Made by a program: the position numbers and the translations under genes. Of a DNA stretch of 64,000 nt, positions 53,008 to 61,833 are shown one piece after another. The stretch is from Streptomyces sp. HNM0575 (GTDB lineage Bacteria > Actinomycetota > Actinomycetes > Streptomycetales > Streptomycetaceae), in the NCBI RefSeq assembly GCF_012726265.1, contig NZ_JAASAG010000004.1, positions 186,001 through 250,000 on the forward strand. Reading direction: 5' to 3'. Under the pieces are notes generated by a model, which worked only from the letters and a program-made list of their open reading frames with translations, was not told where the DNA came from and did not search any database. Every line of letters starts with the position of its first letter. Position 1 is the first letter of the stretch.

Positions 53008-53055
53008 GTGCGCCTGGACGTGCGCCTGGACGTGCGCCTGGAGGTGCGCCCGCTC
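53008..53055. repeat. 12-bp tandem repeat GTGCGCCTGGAC, about four copies
   Basis: Two perfect copies are followed by GTGCGCCTGGAG and a diverged fourth unit running into the 3' end of the reductase gene. Confidence 0.85.
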
Positions 53056-54100
53056 ACGGCCGGTGGCCCGCCGGCACCGTCTCTCCCGCGGGCACGGGTC
53101 CGGGCGGTGTGCCCTCGCCGAAGGGCCGGCCGCCGAGCTGTTCGCGGTGGTGCGGCGTCAGCCAGCCCGCCAGGCGGGGTCCCGCGGGCACGATGCCCGT
53201 GGGATTGATGCCGGTGTGGACGCCGTAGTAGTGCCGCTTGATGTGGTCGAAGTCGACCGTGTCGCCGAAGCCCGGCGTCTGGTACAGGTCGCGCGCGTAC
53301 GCCCACAGCACCGGGTCCTCGGTGAGCTTGTTGCGGTTGCACTTGAAGTGGCCGTGGTAGACGGCGTCGAAGCGCACGAGGGTGGTGAAGAGGCGGATGT
53401 CGGCCTCGGTGATGGTCTCCCCCACCAGATAGCGGCGGGCCGACAGCCGCTCGGAGAGCAGGTCCAGGCGGCGGAAGACATCGGCGTACGCCTCCTCGTA
53501 CTCCTCCTGGCCCGTCGCGAAACCGGCGCGGTAGACACCGTTGTTGAGGTCGCGGTAGACGCCGTCCGCCACCTCGTCGATCTCGTCGCGCAGCTCCGCG
53601 GGGTACAGGTCCGGGGCGCCGGCCCGGTACAGACCCGTCCACTGGGTGGCCAGGTCGAGGGTGAGCTGCTGGTAGTCGTTGGTCACCAGCCGGCCGCTGG
53701 GCACGTCGACGACCGCGGGGACGCTCACGCCGCCCGGATAGTCCGTCTCCCTCGCGTCGTACGCCTCGTGCAGGAAGCGGATGCCCAGCACCGGATCCCG
53801 GCCGTCCGGGTCGAGGGTGAAGCGCCAACTGCGGTCGTCCTGGAGGGGATCGGTGACGGCCATGGACAGCGCGTCCTCCAGGCCCAGCAGCCGCCGCGAG
53901 ATCGCGGCGCGGCTCGCCCACGGGCACGCCCGGCTGATGACGAGCCGGTAGCGGCCCGCCTCTACTGGCCATCCGTCCGCGCCGTCGGCGGTGATGCGGT
54001 CCGCGAAGTGGCTCCTGGACCGTTTGAAGCGCTTCCTGCCGAGCGTGGTGTTGCTCTGCGCGGTGCCGCCCTCGCCGGACGTGTCGCCTTCGCCGCTCAA
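53054..54100 (-). CDS. Xi-class glutathione-transferase-like (glutathionyl-hydroquinone reductase family) protein
   Basis: The 348-residue protein matches the YqjG/PcpF family. Thioredoxin-like N-domain motif RYRLVISRACPWASRAAI (catalytic Cys about residue 59), then GIRFLHEAYDARETDYPGG, VPAVVDVPSGRLVTNDYQQL and a helical C-domain (YLVGETITEADIRLFTTLVRFDAVYHGHFKCN). The family reduces S-glutathionyl-hydroquinones; in a mycothiol-using actinobacterium mycothiol is the likely thiol. The start is TTG 54100 with GGAAGG about 9 nt upstream. Confidence 0.9.
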   Translation of the reverse strand: MSGEGDTSGEGGTAQSNTTLGRKRFKRSRSHFADRITADGADGWPVEAGRYRLVISRACPWASRAAISRRLLGLEDALSMAVTDPLQDDRSWRFTLDPDGRDPVLGIRFLHEAYDARETDYPGGVSVPAVVDVPSGRLVTNDYQQLTLDLATQWTGLYRAGAPDLYPAELRDEIDEVADGVYRDLNNGVYRAGFATGQEEYEEAYADVFRRLDLLSERLSARRYLVGETITEADIRLFTTLVRFDAVYHGHFKCNRNKLTEDPVLWAYARDLYQTPGFGDTVDFDHIKRHYYGVHTGINPTGIVPAGPRLAGWLTPHHREQLGGRPFGEGTPPGPVPAGETVPAGHRP

Positions 54101-54230
54101 TGTGCGGTTCCTTCCTTGTCGGCCTCCGGGGATCCTGCACCCCTGCGGGGGCGGCGTCCGCCGCCCGTTGAAGGCGACATTACGGAAAAGCGCGCACGGC
54201 GCGCATGCCGCGCCGCCCCCGCCGGGGAGG

Positions 54231-55754
54231 TCAGACGATCTCCTCGCTCATCTCGGCGAGTTCACGGTCGCCGCTGCCGCTGCTGAACGTGGGCGTCGTG
54301 TACGAGCCCCGACCGGCGACCGCCCACCACAGCGACGCGGCGGCCAGCACGCAGAGCAGCGCGACTGGCGCGTAGTTGAAGGATTCGACGGTCACGGGGT
54401 TGGTCTGCGGGAGGCAGAAGAGCACCGTCACGAAGGCCACCCAGCCCACGGCCGTCCAGCCGACGGGCACGCCCCAGCGCCCCAGGTTCCACTTCCCCTG
54501 CCGGAAGCGCTCCTTGTACCGCAGCCGCAGGAAGACCGGTATCGCGTAGGCCGGGGTGATGCCGATGACCGCGATCGCCGTGACCGCGCCGTAGGCCGCC
54601 TTGCTGTAGAGCGCGGGCAGCGTGAGCAGCGCGGCGACGACGACCGTCAGCAGGACCGCGGCCGTCGGTGTTCCGGTACGGGCGCTGACGCGCCGCCACA
54701 GCGCGGAGAACGGCAGCGCCCCGTCGCGTGAGAACGCGAAGACCATGCGGCTGGTGGCGGCCACTTCGGCGTTGCCGCAGAAGAGCTGGGCGATGATCAC
54801 GACGAGCAGCAGCAGCTTGGCGCCCGTCAGGCCCAGTGCGTCGAGGAAGATCTGCGCGGGCGGCACGCCTGTGGCGCTGTTCTGGGTGCCGGCGTAGTCC
54901 TGGATGGCGAAGGTGACGCCCGCCAGCAGCACGAAGCCGGCGACCCAGGACCAGCCGACGGCCCTTACGATGCCGCGCGCGGCGCTGACCTCGGCGTCGG
55001 TGGTCTCCTCGGAGAGGTGGGCGCTGGCGTCGTATCCGGTGAAGGTGTACTGGGTGAGCAGCAGGCCGATCAGCACCACGTACAGCGGAGACGACCAGCC
55101 GGTGTGGTTGACGAACTCGCCGAACACGAAGGACACCGGGCGGTGTTCGGAGGGAATGAAGGCCAGGGACGCGACGATCACGCCGACCCCGGCGAAGTGC
55201 CACCAGACGCTTATGGAGTTCAGCACGCTCACGAGCCGCACGCCGAAGAGGTTGAGCGTCGCGTGCAGCACCAGGATGCAGACGAAGATCACCATCACCA
55301 CGCCGGGCGTGGGCTCCAGGCCCCACTGGAGGTTGAGCAGCGCGCCGGTGAACATCGCGGCGCCGTAGTCGATTCCGGCGAGGGTGCCGAGCAGACCGAG
55401 CAGATTCAGCCACCCCGTGTACCAGCCCCACCGGCGCCCGCCGAGCTGGTCGGCCATGTAGTAGAGGGCACCGGAGGTGGGGTAGGCGCTGGTGACCTCC
55501 GCGAGGCCCGCGCCGACGAACATCACCATCAGGCCGACCAGGACCCAGCCCCACAGCATCACCGCCGGCCCGCCGGTGACGAGGCCGAAGCCGTACAGCG
55601 TCATGCATCCGGAGAGCACGGAGACGACCGAGAAGCTGATGGCGAAGTTCCCGAACGGGCCCATGCGGCGGATCAGTACGGGGTGATAGCCCAGCTCGCG
55701 GAGCTTGGCGTCGTCGTCGATCCGGTCGTCGACGGGCCGGGCGGTGGGGCTCAA
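54231..55754 (-). CDS. APC-family amino acid/polyamine permease
   Basis: The 507-residue protein has about twelve hydrophobic segments. The family opening FGNFAISFSVVSVLSGCMTLYGFGL, the AEVTSAYPTSGALYYMADQL motif of helix 3 and the SSGNAEVAATSRMVFAFSRDGALP-type stretch (here FCGNAEVAATSRMVFAFSRD) place it with GABA/amino-acid permeases. The ending GDRELAEMSEEIV is cytoplasmic. The TTG start at 55754 has a perfect AGGAGG spaced 5 nt. The gene behind it (55958-57118) is on the same strand. Confidence 0.93.
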   Translation of the reverse strand: MSPTARPVDDRIDDDAKLRELGYHPVLIRRMGPFGNFAISFSVVSVLSGCMTLYGFGLVTGGPAVMLWGWVLVGLMVMFVGAGLAEVTSAYPTSGALYYMADQLGGRRWGWYTGWLNLLGLLGTLAGIDYGAAMFTGALLNLQWGLEPTPGVVMVIFVCILVLHATLNLFGVRLVSVLNSISVWWHFAGVGVIVASLAFIPSEHRPVSFVFGEFVNHTGWSSPLYVVLIGLLLTQYTFTGYDASAHLSEETTDAEVSAARGIVRAVGWSWVAGFVLLAGVTFAIQDYAGTQNSATGVPPAQIFLDALGLTGAKLLLLVVIIAQLFCGNAEVAATSRMVFAFSRDGALPFSALWRRVSARTGTPTAAVLLTVVVAALLTLPALYSKAAYGAVTAIAVIGITPAYAIPVFLRLRYKERFRQGKWNLGRWGVPVGWTAVGWVAFVTVLFCLPQTNPVTVESFNYAPVALLCVLAAASLWWAVAGRGSYTTPTFSSGSGDRELAEMSEEIV

Positions 55755-55830
55755 CGGAACCTCCTGGGTGGTGCGTTGGGGGACGGAAGCGAGGGGCTCG
55801 GGCGGGAGTTCGGTGGTACGGAGACTGGGG

Positions 55831-55872
55831 CGACGGGCGACGGGCGACGGGCGACGGGCGACGGGCGACGGG
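55831..55872. repeat. Tandem heptamer CGACGGG x6
   Basis: Six perfect 7-bp copies followed by a partial one, 77-118 bp upstream of the permease start on the minus strand. A second array, GGTGGC x4, follows at 55885-55908. Confidence 0.92.
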
Positions 55873-55884
55873 CGACGCGGGTGC

Positions 55885-55908
55885 GGTGGCGGTGGCGGTG
55901 GCGGTGGC
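55885..55908. repeat. Tandem hexamer GGTGGC x4
   Basis: Four perfect copies, 12 bp after the heptamer array, between the permease and the 386-residue unknown protein. Confidence 0.9.
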
Positions 55909-55957
55909 GGCAGGTGCGCGGACGGTGGAGCGGGCGCCGGTGCGGCGGTCCCCGCGG

Positions 55958-57118
55958 TCAGCGGTCCGCGGCGAAGGACTCCTCACGCGCCCGGCAGTAC
56001 TCCGCTCTGGCCGCTTCGGGACGTTCGGGATCCTCCGCGACTTGCAGCCAGGGCTGCTGGGTGAAGTACGGCCCCAGCGCGGCGAATACGCGCGCCGCGT
56101 CGGCCGGGCGTCCGCCCGCCCACAGCGCGTGGGCCAGGTGATTGAGGTCCAGGACGGACTGGCTCGTGGGGTCGGTGTGGTCGAACCAGCCGAGCAGGGC
56201 GGTGCGCGCGTCGAGGGCGGCGGGATCCTGGGTCCAGTGGCGGCGCAGCAGCGGGCCGCTTCTGCCCTCGGCGGTCTCGCGCCGGTACTGCTCGACGTAC
56301 GCATACAGCGGCAGCGCCAGCAGCGGCGACCCGGCCGGGGCCCACGAGGAGACCCACCGTACGAAGTCGACCGCCGAGGCACGTGTGCCGGAGTTCCCCG
56401 CGGCTCCTTCGGAACGAGCGTGCAGGAAGTGGAGCATGCGGTGGTGTGCCTCGCGGTTGTATCTGTCGCGCTCGTAGACGCGGTAGAGCAGCCCCCACGG
56501 TCCGAGCGGAAGCATGGGCTCGGCGGCGCGCTCCCGGTGCTCCCCGCGTTCCTGCCGCTCGTCGAGGCGGGCCAGCGCGAGGAGGCAGACCCACGGCACC
56601 GGATCGGCGGGCAGCTCCTCGGCGGCGGCGTAGCACGCCTGACGGGCCGTCTTCTCCAACTCGCCCGCGCTGTGGTGCTGTTCACGCCGCGCCCGGACGG
56701 CCCGCTCCACGGACACCCGTGCCAGCATCATCCGTGCGTCGGCGCTGCCGCGGTCCTCGCGCAGCCACGCCTCCACCACCTGAGACCCCGCGGCCACGAC
56801 GCCGAGCACCTGGGAACGGGCGGTGCGCAGCCCCCAGGAGTCGCCCGTACGCCCCAGCAGGGTGCGCATCGCCATCCAGTGTCCGGCCCTCAACTCCTCG
56901 AGCGCGCCGCGCAGTTCGTTGTCGAAGCCGGCGGGGCTGTAGACGGGGCGCAGCCCCCGGGCGTCGTGGCCTCCGCTCGTCAGCCGCATCAGTCCTGCTC
57001 CGTGGCCGCCCGGCGCGACGGTGAAGACCCCGGCGGGCGGATCGGGGACGGGCGGGGGCTGTCCGGCATCACGGTGTTTCCTCAACGGCAGGGGCGGGGA
57101 CCGCGACAGCCCGTGCAC
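55958..57118 (-). CDS. Conserved actinobacterial protein of unknown function (TPR-like)
   Basis: A 386-residue soluble helical protein. Characteristic stretches are VFTVAPGGHGAGLMRLTSGG, RGLRPVYSPAGFDNELRGAL, GHWMAMRTLLGRTGDSWGLR, PMLPLGPWGLLYRVYERDRY and NREAHHRMLHFLHA. The regular helical hairpins resemble tetratricopeptide repeats. I remember homologs in many Streptomyces, without a function. The start is unclear: GTG 57118 lacks a ribosome site, and an in-frame TTG near 57085 would give the more usual short N-terminus. Confidence 0.85.
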   Translation of the reverse strand: MHGLSRSPPLPLRKHRDAGQPPPVPDPPAGVFTVAPGGHGAGLMRLTSGGHDARGLRPVYSPAGFDNELRGALEELRAGHWMAMRTLLGRTGDSWGLRTARSQVLGVVAAGSQVVEAWLREDRGSADARMMLARVSVERAVRARREQHHSAGELEKTARQACYAAAEELPADPVPWVCLLALARLDERQERGEHRERAAEPMLPLGPWGLLYRVYERDRYNREAHHRMLHFLHARSEGAAGNSGTRASAVDFVRWVSSWAPAGSPLLALPLYAYVEQYRRETAEGRSGPLLRRHWTQDPAALDARTALLGWFDHTDPTSQSVLDLNHLAHALWAGGRPADAARVFAALGPYFTQQPWLQVAEDPERPEAARAEYCRAREESFAADR

Positions 57119-57728
57119 GGCGCGAGGCGGGCCGGCAGGGATGCGTGACCGCGTGTCCCGGGTTCATCTGCGAACCTAACTCCTCGGAAGTAACAAACCG
57201 GCGGGGGGATTTGTGATGGTCCTGCGTCGAAAGAGCACGAACGGAGAAAGTCCGGTGCACCGGCGCTTCCATACGGTCCTGCACGGCTCGTCTCCGGGGC
57301 GATGCTCCCTCTGCCCCCTCTCCGTGCCTGCTCACGGCGGGCGGACCGGTGCGGCGCCGGGGGTGCCGCGGGCATCCGGGACCGCGCTGACGCTCCAGGT
57401 CAGGATGCATGGACAGAGCTTGGGGGCAGCGGGCACAGCCGTCAAGCCTCCGAAGCATCGCGACGCACGCAGCGTCCGGGATCCGCAGCGGACCCGGGGA
57501 TCCGGGGCCGCGCGCCGGCGGCCGGTCCGGCGCGGGCCGGTTCGCGACCGCGCCCGTACGGCGCACGGAACCCTTTCTGCCGTTGCGGCGTCGGTGTTCA
57601 CTGAGTCCAGTGTTCACCGCTGCGCTCGCCGAGGTGTTGCGTGCACCGCTCACGAGGCGGTGGTACGCATCGCACAGCCCGGCCCGTACCGGCCTGCTCC
57701 GTCCATCCGCGATCCAGGAGGCACGTCC
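57119..57728. other. Long leader region of the phoD gene
   Basis: No gene is supported; the open frames are Arg/Pro-rich shadows. GTTCACT (57596-57602) and GTTCACC (57612-57618) resemble the PhoP-box heptamer, but the 16-bp spacing differs from the usual 11. AGGAGG stands at 57717-57722, just before the phoD start. Confidence 0.5.
57596..57618 (+). promoter_or_regulatory. PHO-box-like direct repeat GTTCACT / GTTCACC
   Basis: Two near-identical heptamers matching the PhoP direct-repeat consensus, about 110-130 bp upstream of phoD. The non-standard spacing makes it only a candidate. Confidence 0.35.
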
Positions 57729-59327
57729 ATGGCGCACCAGGACCCCATCTCCCGCTCCACCGGCGGCACGGCACCGGGACGGCGTGCGCTGCTGCGCGGC
57801 TCGCTGGCCGCGTCCGCGGCACTCACCCTGCCCGCGGTGTCGGGTGCGGCACCGTCGCAGGCGCTCGCCGGGCGTCCACGGGCGAAGTGGGGTGTGCAGG
57901 CCGGGGACGTGACCTCGTCGTCGGGTCTGATCTGGGTACGGGCGGACCGCCGCGCGCGGATGCTGGTGGAGACCTCGTCGACGGAGACGTTCCGTCATGC
58001 GCGCACCTGGCACGGGCCCGTCGTGGGTGCGGACACGGACTTCACCGGCGTCACGCCGCTGCGCGGGCTGCCCGCCGGTGAGCAGGTCTTCTACCGCGTC
58101 ACGCTCGCGGATCCCGACGACCCGCGGCGCAAGGGGGAGCCGGTGCGCGGCACCTTCCGCACGGCGCCGGACAGACGGCACCGGAATGTGCGCTTCCTGT
58201 GGTCCGGGGACCTGGCCGGGCAGGGCTGGGGCATCAACCCCGACCGCGACGGCTACACGATCTTCGAGGAGATGCGCCGCCTCGACCCGGACTTCTTCCT
58301 CAACAGCGGCGACACCATCTACGCGGACTCCCCCATCGAGGAGAAGGTCGCCCTGCCCGGCGGCGGGGTGTGGCGGAACGTCACCACCGAGGAGAAGGCG
58401 AAGGTCGCAGAGACGCTCGCCGAGTTCCGCGGCAACTTCCGCTACAACCTGCTGGACGAGCACCTGCGCCGCTTCCAGGCCCAAGTGCCCTCCATCGTGC
58501 AGTGGGACGACCACGACGTGCTCAACAACTGGTATCCGGGCGAGATCCTCGACGACGACCGCTACAAGGTGAAGGACGTCGACACCCTCGCCGCGCGGTC
58601 GCTGCGCGCGTTCAGCGAATACCACCCGCTGACGTCGCTGCCCGCGAAGGACCGCAACGGCCGCGTCTACCGGGTCGTTCACCACGGCCCGCTGCTGGAC
58701 GTGTTCGCCCTCGACATGCGCACGTACCGCAACGCCAACTCGCCCGGCAAGCAGAAGCACGATCCCCAAGGCATCCTGGGCGAGGCCCAGTTGAAATGGC
58801 TGAAGAAGGCCCTGTCGCGTTCGCGCGCGGTGTGGAAGGTGATCGCCGCCGACATGCCGCTGGGACTGGCCGTGCCGGACGGGGACACCGACTTCGAGGG
58901 CGTCGCACAGGCCGACCCGGGAGCGCCGCTGGGCCGGGAGCTCCAACTCGCCGAGCTGCTGCGGCACATCAAGCATGAACGCATCACCGGCACCGTGTGG
59001 TTCACCACCGACGTGCACTACACCTCCGCGCAGCACTACGCCCCGTCGCGTGCGGCCTTCAAGGACTTCGAGCCGTTCTGGGAGTTCGTCTCCGGGCCGC
59101 TCAACGCCGGCGGCTTCGCCGCGCTGAAGCTCGACGGCACGTTCGGCCCGTCACAGCCGTTCGTCAAGGCGCCGGAGAAGGCCAACACCCCGCCCAGCGA
59201 GGGCGGTCAGTACTTCGGGCAGGTCGACATCGACGGCGGCAGCGGCGAGTTGACGGTACGGCTGCGGGAGCAGGGCGGCGACGTGCTCTTCACCAAGGTG
59301 CTCCAGCCGGGCCGTACGGGGCAGTGA
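57729..59327 (+). CDS. phoD: PhoD-type alkaline phosphatase / phosphodiesterase
   Basis: The 532-residue Tat-secreted enzyme releases phosphate from phosphate esters and teichoic-type polymers. The twin-arginine signal GRRALLRGSLAASAALTLPA is at the N-terminus; an N-domain follows (WGVQAGDVTSSSGLIWVRAD). Metal motifs: GDLAGQG, FFLNSGDTIYADSP, VQWDDHDVLNNW, then IAADMPLGL and WFTTDVHYTSAQHY. ATG 57729 has AGGAGG 6 nt upstream. It is likely PhoP-controlled, although the box is imperfect. Confidence 0.94.
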   Translation: MAHQDPISRSTGGTAPGRRALLRGSLAASAALTLPAVSGAAPSQALAGRPRAKWGVQAGDVTSSSGLIWVRADRRARMLVETSSTETFRHARTWHGPVVGADTDFTGVTPLRGLPAGEQVFYRVTLADPDDPRRKGEPVRGTFRTAPDRRHRNVRFLWSGDLAGQGWGINPDRDGYTIFEEMRRLDPDFFLNSGDTIYADSPIEEKVALPGGGVWRNVTTEEKAKVAETLAEFRGNFRYNLLDEHLRRFQAQVPSIVQWDDHDVLNNWYPGEILDDDRYKVKDVDTLAARSLRAFSEYHPLTSLPAKDRNGRVYRVVHHGPLLDVFALDMRTYRNANSPGKQKHDPQGILGEAQLKWLKKALSRSRAVWKVIAADMPLGLAVPDGDTDFEGVAQADPGAPLGRELQLAELLRHIKHERITGTVWFTTDVHYTSAQHYAPSRAAFKDFEPFWEFVSGPLNAGGFAALKLDGTFGPSQPFVKAPEKANTPPSEGGQYFGQVDIDGGSGELTVRLREQGGDVLFTKVLQPGRTGQ

Positions 59328-59361
59328 GGCGTGGGGCGGAGCGCGCGCACGCGGTGACGCC

Positions 59362-59907
59362 GTGACGCGCCCCGGTCAGGTGCTGGACTATCCGGGCATC
59401 GCGGCCACCGGGCTGCCGCCCGAGCGGTGGCCGGCCGGTTTCCGCAGGCTGCGGGTGAGCAGCCGGGTCGGCTCGGGGGACGAGGACTTCGCCGCCGCCG
59501 CGGAGGCGGTCATGCGCTGGCGCATGCATCGCAGGGCCGGTGTTCGCTTCGACACGGACGCGGAGCGGGCGGCGCCGGACGTGGAGGTCGTCGTCGGCCT
59601 GGGAGTCGGCGGCCTGCGGCTCCACGCGCCCTGCCGGTTGGTGTGGACGGTCGAACAGCCCCGGCGCACGGGGTGGGCGTACGGGACGCTGCCGGGCCAT
59701 CCGCTGCGCGGCGAGGAGGCCTTCGTGGTCGTACGGGACGCCGACGGAACGGTCCGGCTGGAGGTGCTGGCCTTCAGCACACCGGCGACCCGTGCGACGG
59801 CGGCGGCCGGACCGCTGCTGCCCGCCTTCCAGCGGTGGTACGCGCGCAGAACCGGGCGTGTGCTGCGGCGGATCGTGCGGGACGCGCGCGAGGCACGGGA
59901 AGCGTGA
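59362..59907 (+). CDS. DUF1990 family protein
   Basis: The 181-residue protein begins LDYPGIAATGLPPERWPAGF, then GDEDFAAAAEAVMRWRMHRRAGV, VEQPRRTGWAYGTLPGHPLRGEEAFVV and VRLEVLAFSTPATRA, all characteristic of DUF1990. Function unknown. The start is a GTG 34 bp after phoD, so co-transcription is probable. Confidence 0.9.
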   Translation: MTRPGQVLDYPGIAATGLPPERWPAGFRRLRVSSRVGSGDEDFAAAAEAVMRWRMHRRAGVRFDTDAERAAPDVEVVVGLGVGGLRLHAPCRLVWTVEQPRRTGWAYGTLPGHPLRGEEAFVVVRDADGTVRLEVLAFSTPATRATAAAGPLLPAFQRWYARRTGRVLRRIVRDAREAREA

Positions 59908-60121
59908 GGTGCGTGAGGCGCGTGACGCGGGATGAACGGCGAGCGGCGGGGCAGGACTACGGACGGAAGGCCGTGCGCGGCGACGAGCGGAACGCCGGAC
60001 GGGACGATGACGGCGACCGTGACGGCCCGGGCGAAAGCGGTATCGGACGGACAGAACATCCTTAACTCATCGGTCACAGTGCGTTCTTGATCGGGCAATG
60101 CCGGTGCGCGAGGGTGATCGC

Positions 60122-61756
60122 ATGACTGACATGTCACAGAACGAGCAGCCGACCGGGCAGGGCCTCCGCCGACTCCTCTCAGCAGGTCTCGGGCACTGCC
60201 GCTCGCTGTTCGTCCGGCAACGTCCGCAGTCGCCGCACCCCGCGGACGACGGCGCGGCGGCGGCCGGACTGAAGTCCCAGACGACCGGGGCGACTTCGCT
60301 GTGGCGGATGCGCACCACCGTGCCGGACGAACCGGGGACGCTCGCGCAGCTGTGCAGCGCGTTCGCACGGGAGCGGATCGACATCGTGTCGCTTCAGACC
60401 TTTCCCCTGGGCCTCCGGCCCGGGGAGACCCCAACCCTCGGCCTTCGGCCTGGGGATGCCCCAACCCTGGGCCTCCGGCCCGGGGAGACCCCAACCCTCG
60501 GCCTTCAGCCTGGGGATGCCCCAACCCTCGGCCTCCGGCCCGGGGAGACCACAGCCCACGGCCACCAGTCCGCGGAAACCGCAACCCACGGTCACCGGCC
60601 CGCGGAAACCGCGACCGACCACCACCGGCCCGAGCAGACCGCGGCCGACGCCCACCCCGCGGAGGACCGCGCCCGTACCGGGCAAGAGAACCGCCCCGAG
60701 GGGATCACCGCGGAGGCCGCGCTCGCCGGTGAGCAGGTCATGGACGAGTTCGTGCTGCGTGCGCCCGAGGAGCTGGACGCCGACGGACTCGTGCGGATCG
60801 CGCACGACGCGGGCGCGGCCGGCACCTGGGTGGAGCGGGCCGACACCCACGACCTCGTGGACACTCCGACCCGCGTACTGCGCCTCGCCGCCCGTACCGC
60901 CCTCGACACCGCCGAACTGCCGCTGGCGCTGCGGCAGTTGCTCGGCCGCTGCACCGTGCGCTCGATACCGCCCGTATCGCCCCTGTCCGGCCTGCCCTCC
61001 CCGCTCGACGTACCGCCGGAAGGGATCTGCGAGGAGACCGTGCTGCACCTGCCGGACCCCGCCGGCGGCGTCCTCGTGATCGAGCGGCCCCAACTGCCGT
61101 TCACTCCGGCCGAGTTCGCGCGCGCCTGCGCTCTCGTGGAGCTGGACCGGGTGCTGGGCGCCGGCGCCCGGGTGCCGCACTCCCCCGACACGCTCACGCT
61201 GCCCGACGGCCTGCCGGTGACCGTACGGCGCGCGGACACGGGCGACCTGCGTGCGGCACTGGAGATGCACGAGCGCTGCTCGAAGGCGACGCTGGCGCAG
61301 CGCTACCACGGCCCGGTCAGCGAGGCCCACCGCTATCTGCGGCACCTGCTGTCGCCGCGCTTCGGCCGGACCCTCGCGGCCCGTACGGCCTCGGGGAAGC
61401 TCGTGGCGCTCGGCCATCTGCTGTGGGACGGCGACGAGACCGAGCTGGCCCTGATCGTCGAGGACGACTGGCAGCACCGCGGCATAGGTACGGAACTCCT
61501 GCGCCGCCTGGCCGGGTTGGCGCGCGAAGCGGGCTCCAAGGACGTCTACGCCGTCACCCAGGCGTCCAACACGGCCATGGTCGCGGCGATGCGCAAGCTC
61601 GGTGCACCCCTCGACCACCAGGTCGAGGAGCGCACCCTCGTCATCACCGCGCACCTCTCGGAGGACGGCAAGCACGCGGCGGCCACCCGCACCGCGACCC
61701 GCACCGCGCGTCCCGTGGCGTCAGCCGAGGGCGGGAGCAGCCGCACTCCCGGGTGA
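60122..61756 (+). CDS. ACT-domain/GNAT acetyltransferase with a 109-residue repeat insertion
   Basis: The 544-residue protein combines an ACT-like regulatory region with a C-terminal GNAT acetyltransferase. ACT half one is WRMRTTVPDEPGTLAQLCSA...IDIVSLQTFPL (to residue 96) and half two VMDEFVLRAPEELDADGL... (from 206). Between them lies an insertion of 10-residue repeats (GLRPGETPTL) that homologs I remember lack. The GNAT core (about 359-505) includes RYHGPVSEAHRYLRHL and the acetyl-CoA loop DDWQHRGIGTELL. Probably a protein- or small-molecule acetyltransferase controlled by an amino acid. ATG 60122 follows GAGGG; an ATG at 60098 is possible. Confidence 0.85.
   Translation: MTDMSQNEQPTGQGLRRLLSAGLGHCRSLFVRQRPQSPHPADDGAAAAGLKSQTTGATSLWRMRTTVPDEPGTLAQLCSAFARERIDIVSLQTFPLGLRPGETPTLGLRPGDAPTLGLRPGETPTLGLQPGDAPTLGLRPGETTAHGHQSAETATHGHRPAETATDHHRPEQTAADAHPAEDRARTGQENRPEGITAEAALAGEQVMDEFVLRAPEELDADGLVRIAHDAGAAGTWVERADTHDLVDTPTRVLRLAARTALDTAELPLALRQLLGRCTVRSIPPVSPLSGLPSPLDVPPEGICEETVLHLPDPAGGVLVIERPQLPFTPAEFARACALVELDRVLGAGARVPHSPDTLTLPDGLPVTVRRADTGDLRAALEMHERCSKATLAQRYHGPVSEAHRYLRHLLSPRFGRTLAARTASGKLVALGHLLWDGDETELALIVEDDWQHRGIGTELLRRLAGLAREAGSKDVYAVTQASNTAMVAAMRKLGAPLDHQVEERTLVITAHLSEDGKHAAATRTATRTARPVASAEGGSSRTPG
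60410..60649 (+). repeat. 30-bp in-frame minisatellite, eight units
   Basis: Eight 30-bp units, the first four nearly identical and alternating (GLRPGETPTL / GLRPGDAPTL, giving a 60-bp higher-order period), the last four decayed (GHQSAETATH, GHRPAETATD, HHRPEQTAAD). All keep the reading frame. Confidence 0.93.
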
Positions 61757-61769
61757 ACGCCGGAACCTT

Positions 61770-61815
61770 CGCAGGCCCCCGGCACAGGTGATGCTGATGA
61801 CGCCGGGGGCCTGCG
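61770..61815 (+). terminator. Hairpin terminator, 14-bp stem
   Basis: CGCAGGCCCCCGGC (61770-61783) pairs with 61802-61815 across an 18-nt loop, between the ACT/GNAT gene and the DUF885 gene, ending a few bases before the latter's promoter element. Confidence 0.8.
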
Positions 61816-61820
61816 CATAC

Positions 61821-61833
61821 CAGGATGGGTGCA
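61821..61833 (+). promoter_or_regulatory. -10 element CAGGAT placed for a leaderless transcript
   Basis: CAGGAT (61821-61826) stands 6 nt before the ATG of the DUF885 gene, with no ribosome-binding site. It immediately follows the terminator hairpin. Confidence 0.45.

Noticed and set aside
54262..56685. An 807-codon minus-strand frame
   Set aside because: It is out of frame with the permease and the 386-residue protein, Arg/Pro/Ser-rich, and shows no motifs.
57213..57728. N-terminal extension of phoD
   Set aside because: Open, but Arg/Pro/Ser-rich. The Tat signal begins just after ATG 57729, which has AGGAGG.
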